Shown: piece after piece, positions 61,043 through 64,000 of the stretch
How the letters are laid out: the number at the start of each line of letters is the position of its first letter
Numbering within the stretch: position 1 is the stretch's first letter
Notes under the pieces: generated by a model
Seen by the model: the letters and a program-made list of their open reading frames with translations, nothing else
Databases searched by the model: none
What the model was told of the DNA's origin: nothing
DNA from: Melioribacteraceae bacterium
GTDB lineage: Bacteria > Bacteroidota > Ignavibacteria > Ignavibacteriales > Melioribacteraceae
Direction of reading: 5' to 3'
NCBI GenBank assembly: GCA_021647785.1
Contig: JAKIUC010000020.1
Location: 1-64,000 of the forward strand
DNA length: 64,000 nt
Position numbers and translations under genes: made by a program

Positions 61043-62182
61043 CTATATCCTATAACTACTTGGAATATTAACCACTCTATCTTCTAACCATTCCGAATTT
61101 GAAAGATCATCTGAATAAGAATCACTAAAAATATCTAACTTATTCATAAGTTTCCAGATTGGACGAGTCATTACATTTGCTTTATTTGTTGCATCAAGAA
61201 ATAAATCTCTTTCTTTTCTATCTTTCAAAATTATAGCATTTAGCCAAAAATTTGATTTAGAATGTTTTGGTTCATCAATAAATTCAATTTCACTATTTGT
61301 AAAAAACTCTTTATACAATTTTGCAGTTGCTCTTTTGTTTTCAAGAATCTGTTCAATGTTCTCCATCTGTGCAACACCAATGGCTGCGTTTACATTTGTA
61401 AGTCTGTAATTAAAACCAATTTCGTCATGAATATATTCATACTTATGAGGTGCTTTTGCAGTGGTAGTTATATGTTTAGCATGTTCGGCAAACTCTTTAC
61501 TATTGGTAATCAGCATTCCACCACCGCCAGTAGTTAATGCTTTATTTCCATTATAACTAAGAATTCCTACATCTCCAAAGGTACCTGTATGCTTCCCTTT
61601 GTAAAAACTACCCAACGATTCTGCAGAATCTTCAACAACTTTTAGATTATATTTCTGTGCAATTTCTACAATCTCGTCAATTCTATTAGGGTGTCCGAAT
61701 ATATGAACAGGAGCAATTGCTGTAATTCTTCTACTCGTTGCTTTGTTTACACAAATACCATCAACAAATTTTATTTGGTTTTTTAGAAATGAATTTAATT
61801 TTTCTGGAGACATGCCGAGGGTTTCTTTATCAACATCAACAAAAGTAGGAATAGCTCCATTATGTTTTATTGCGTTGCAGGTTGCAACAAAAGTTAAGGA
61901 TTGTGTTATAACTTCGTCATTAGCAGATACTCCAACAATTTTAAGAGCTATCTGCAATGCTGCTGTTCCATTCACCATTGCTACAGCATATTTTACACCA
62001 GTATAATTAGCAGTCATCTCTTCAAATTTTGCAACATACTTTCCAACATAAGATACAAAAGTTGAATCTATACATTCGTTAAGGTATTTTTTTTCGTTGC
62101 CAAGAAATACAGGAGCATGAAGAGGGATAAAATTGTTTGTACCGTATATCTCTTTTATATATTTAATTGTTTTGTGGGTCAT
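61043..62182 (-). CDS. LegC-type DegT/DnrJ/EryC1 sugar aminotransferase
   Basis: PLP-dependent aminotransferase for 4-keto sugar nucleotides. The 379-residue protein has the LegC-group N-terminus (IPLHAPVFLGNEKKYLNECI, VSYVGKYVAKFEE), YAVAMVNGTAALQIALK, PVHIFGHP, VEDSAESLGSFY and the internal-aldimine Lys in LSYNGNKALTTGGGG. I start at ATG 62182; a TTG lies just before. Its likely product, a UDP-4-amino-4,6-dideoxy sugar, would be the substrate of the acyltransferase eight bases downstream. Confidence 0.9.
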   Translation of the reverse strand: MTHKTIKYIKEIYGTNNFIPLHAPVFLGNEKKYLNECIDSTFVSYVGKYVAKFEEMTANYTGVKYAVAMVNGTAALQIALKIVGVSANDEVITQSLTFVATCNAIKHNGAIPTFVDVDKETLGMSPEKLNSFLKNQIKFVDGICVNKATSRRITAIAPVHIFGHPNRIDEIVEIAQKYNLKVVEDSAESLGSFYKGKHTGTFGDVGILSYNGNKALTTGGGGMLITNSKEFAEHAKHITTTAKAPHKYEYIHDEIGFNYRLTNVNAAIGVAQMENIEQILENKRATAKLYKEFFTNSEIEFIDEPKHSKSNFWLNAIILKDRKERDLFLDATNKANVMTRPIWKLMNKLDIFSDSYSDDLSNSEWLEDRVVNIPSSYRI

Positions 62183-62187
62183 CAAAA

Positions 62188-63159
62188 TTATATGTTTTTA
62201 TATTTATCAGAATATGGTTCAGAAATAATTCCAGCCCTCAATATATTATGGATTTCATTTAATCCATCTGGGACAGTTTTAGTTGTTTCAAACCCTAATT
62301 CATTTTTAATTTTCGAAAAATCAACACGATAATCTCTAGGGTCTTCTTCTTTTTTTACATAATTAATTGCAGCATTTGGTAAAATTTTTAATATCTCATC
62401 AGCAAGCATTTTTTTTTGATAATTCTCATTTGAATTCCCAACTCCGAAAACATTTTGCTTAACTTTATCTTTAGGTGATTCTAATACTTTTATACATGCA
62501 GCAGCTAAATCTTCAACATGGCAATATGGACGCCAGAATTGTTCACCAAAAATTAATAATTCTTTTCCTAATGTAACTTCTCTAATAAATTCATTAACAG
62601 TTAGGTCAAAACGCATTCTTGGTGATAGTCCATAAACAGTTGAAAACCTTAAAGCTGTTGGAGTAAAATTTTCCCTAATGCTACTACTTAATAAGTGTTT
62701 CTCAAATTTAACTTTTAACTCTGCATATAACGATACTGGATTAAGTTCAGACTCTTCATTTAAAAAATCATCTCCCTCCATTTTGCCATAATTACTACAT
62801 GTTGATGCAAATACAAAATGGTCAATTTTCCCTTCGTTAGATTTATCAAACAGATACTTTGCAGCTTCCCAATTAATTTCATTTGCCAATTCAGGTTGTT
62901 TTGAGCAAGCAGGGTCTCCAACAATTGCAGCAAGATGAACAATATCTGTAATTTCATCCAACACATAATCAATAGTTTTACTATCTCGCACATCGCCGTT
63001 TATGAATTCAAAATTTTTATTGTTATAAATATCGATAAGAGCATCACCCCCAAAAAACAGTGCATCTAAACCTCTAACAAAATAGCCCTTGTTAAGCAAC
63101 TGTCTAACTAAAACACTACCAATATAACCAGCAGCTCCTGTAACTAAAACCTTACGCAT
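62188..63159 (-). CDS. Extended-SDR nucleotide-sugar epimerase/dehydratase
   Basis: A 323-residue NAD(P)-binding enzyme: GAAGYIGS (GxxGxxG), VHLAAIVGDPACSKQPE, FASTCSNYGKM and YAELKVKFE (Tyr/Lys pair), ALRFSTVYGLSPRMRFD and RPYCHVEDLAAAC. The TCSNYG form is unlike the TDEVYG of RmlB or the TSEVYG of LegB, so it is probably an epimerase or reductase instead of a 4,6-dehydratase. It is the first gene of a minus-strand operon running to the deacetylase (63159 to 55711). Confidence 0.87.
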   Translation of the reverse strand: MRKVLVTGAAGYIGSVLVRQLLNKGYFVRGLDALFFGGDALIDIYNNKNFEFINGDVRDSKTIDYVLDEITDIVHLAAIVGDPACSKQPELANEINWEAAKYLFDKSNEGKIDHFVFASTCSNYGKMEGDDFLNEESELNPVSLYAELKVKFEKHLLSSSIRENFTPTALRFSTVYGLSPRMRFDLTVNEFIREVTLGKELLIFGEQFWRPYCHVEDLAAACIKVLESPKDKVKQNVFGVGNSNENYQKKMLADEILKILPNAAINYVKKEEDPRDYRVDFSKIKNELGFETTKTVPDGLNEIHNILRAGIISEPYSDKYKNI

Positions 63160-63337
63160 AAATCCTCGAAAACAATATTAATTAAACAACAATAATAGTA
63201 ATATTTTTATTTAGATTTAGGTAAATTTAGGGCTGATTGTAAATTAACTATTATACTATTGAGTACTTTGATTTTTTAAGGTAAAATTTCAAATGTTCAC
63301 TTGGTATAATCATCCGAAATGTAATGAAGAGTCTTGA

Positions 63338-64000
63338 ATGAAAAATGAAAATTTAAAAATAATTGTTTTAACAACTGTACATCATTATTCTGATGCAAGA
63401 ATTTTTTTTAAGGAAATACCAGCAATTCAAAAATTATTCTCTAATCTAATTTATATAGCAAAACATAAAAACAAAAAATTATTCGTTGAACGTGATATTA
63501 CAATAGATCCATTACCAATTTCAAAATCAAGATTCGAACGTTTTTTTAGACTGCAGTATTTAAGTTTCAAAAAAATTAAAAAACATAAGCCTGATATTAT
63601 TCACTTTCATGACCCAGAATTAATTGTGTTAATGTGGTTTGTAAAGAAATATTTCAAGTGTAAAATTGTTTTTGATATACATGAAAATGTAGGTTTTTCT
63701 CTCCAAGTAAGAGCTTGGCTCCCAAAAATATTTAAATCGGTTTTAATAATTGTATATAAAATAGTAGAAAAAGCCTTCATTAATAGCTTTGATAAACGAA
63801 TAATTGTATTGGACTCATTTAAAAGTTTGTATGGTGATGATGCAATAACAATAATGAATTATCCAATTATTTCAAAAAATACTAAATTTGAAAATAGAAA
63901 TTTTAAGGAAAGGTTAAATCTTGTTTATGTTGGACTTATAACTGAAGTAAGAGGGATTTTACGGGTTTTACAGACATTTAACAATCTTCAAGAACAGATA
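63338..64000 (+). CDS. GT4-like glycosyltransferase, cut by the right edge
   Basis: An open reading frame from ATG 63338 runs for 221 codons to the end of the window without a stop. The product starts MKNENLKIIVLTTVHHYSDA and has the GT-B N-domain motifs KPDIIHFHDPELIVLMWFVK and IVFDIHENVGF, the interdomain segment NYPIISKN, then LNLVYVGLITEVRGILRVLQ where the second Rossmann domain begins. The nucleotide-binding C-terminal part lies beyond the edge. Transcription is divergent from the SDR gene. Confidence 0.87.
   Translation, partial: MKNENLKIIVLTTVHHYSDARIFFKEIPAIQKLFSNLIYIAKHKNKKLFVERDITIDPLPISKSRFERFFRLQYLSFKKIKKHKPDIIHFHDPELIVLMWFVKKYFKCKIVFDIHENVGFSLQVRAWLPKIFKSVLIIVYKIVEKAFINSFDKRIIVLDSFKSLYGDDAITIMNYPIISKNTKFENRNFKERLNLVYVGLITEVRGILRVLQTFNNLQEQI

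Noticed and set aside
59315-62182. Complete legionaminic acid pathway
   Set aside because: Only PtmE-, NeuD- and LegC-like genes are present; the dehydratase, hydrolysing epimerase, synthase and CMP-transferase genes are not in the window, and the SDR gene lacks the LegB-type motif.

Overview
The window is AT-rich, densely coded bacterial chromosome. It most likely comes from the Bacteroidota/Chlorobiota/Ignavibacteriota group, and Ignavibacteria is my best guess. The grounds are a type IX secretion (T9SS) C-terminal sorting domain of the NYPNPFNPSTKIQFSVP type, Oar-like and carboxypeptidase-regulatory TonB-dependent receptors, a DUF3078 protein, Kdo/LPS genes (Gram-negative envelope) and a UvrA with a Bacteroidota-like zinc site. 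I saw no rRNA, tRNA, CRISPR array, prophage or intact insertion sequence.

Layout: 0.3-10.3 kb carries an aldehyde dehydrogenase, a tripartite RND efflux set (adaptor, AcrB-type pump, TolC/NodT-type outer-membrane factor), a DUF4136 lipoprotein, a small unknown protein and an MscS channel. 10.5-19.9 kb is an outer-membrane/secretion block: a TonB-dependent receptor, a T9SS-exported protein made of two near-identical 432-residue repeats, and a second, Oar-like receptor preceded by a perfect CRP-family operator. 20.2-24.5 kb, on the minus strand, carries a cysteine-cluster protein, a Kdo operon (kdsB-kdsA-transaldolase/CBS fusion) and an aldo/keto reductase. 24.7-48.5 kb is mainly housekeeping: DUF3078, uvrA, a GHL10 glycoside hydrolase-like protein, aroB-aroK, prfA, a GT2 enzyme, miaA, an unusual cNMP/GAF/kinase-like protein, yicC-gmk-rpoZ-udg-dnaB, a GT-C enzyme, a Cache-HAMP-PP2C phosphatase, nfo, anmK and a glycerate kinase. 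48.5-64 kb starts with an outer-membrane protein and a toxin-antitoxin pair, then runs into a polysaccharide cluster: rmlB, SLBB export protein, Wzz, Wzy, deacetylase, Wzx, glycosyltransferases, a PtmE-like nucleotidyltransferase, NeuD-type acyltransferase, LegC-type aminotransferase and an SDR. The cluster continues past the right edge.

The most unusual item is the third gene of the Kdo operon. It fuses a transaldolase/fructose-6-phosphate-aldolase domain to a CBS pair whose sequence is that of the KdsD (arabinose-5-phosphate isomerase) C-terminus. Its place beside kdsA and kdsB suggests that it replaces or bypasses KdsD by making arabinose 5-phosphate through an aldol reaction. This is inference, but it is testable.

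Other points of interest are a histidine-kinase-like protein whose phospho-acceptor His is Glu; a toxin-antitoxin module flanked by two near-identical ~100-bp leaders, the second of which is the leader of rmlB; a family of short palindromic intergenic elements, one of which appears to form the N-terminal codons of the GHL10 gene; and a decayed AlbA_2/winged-helix gene inside the polysaccharide cluster.
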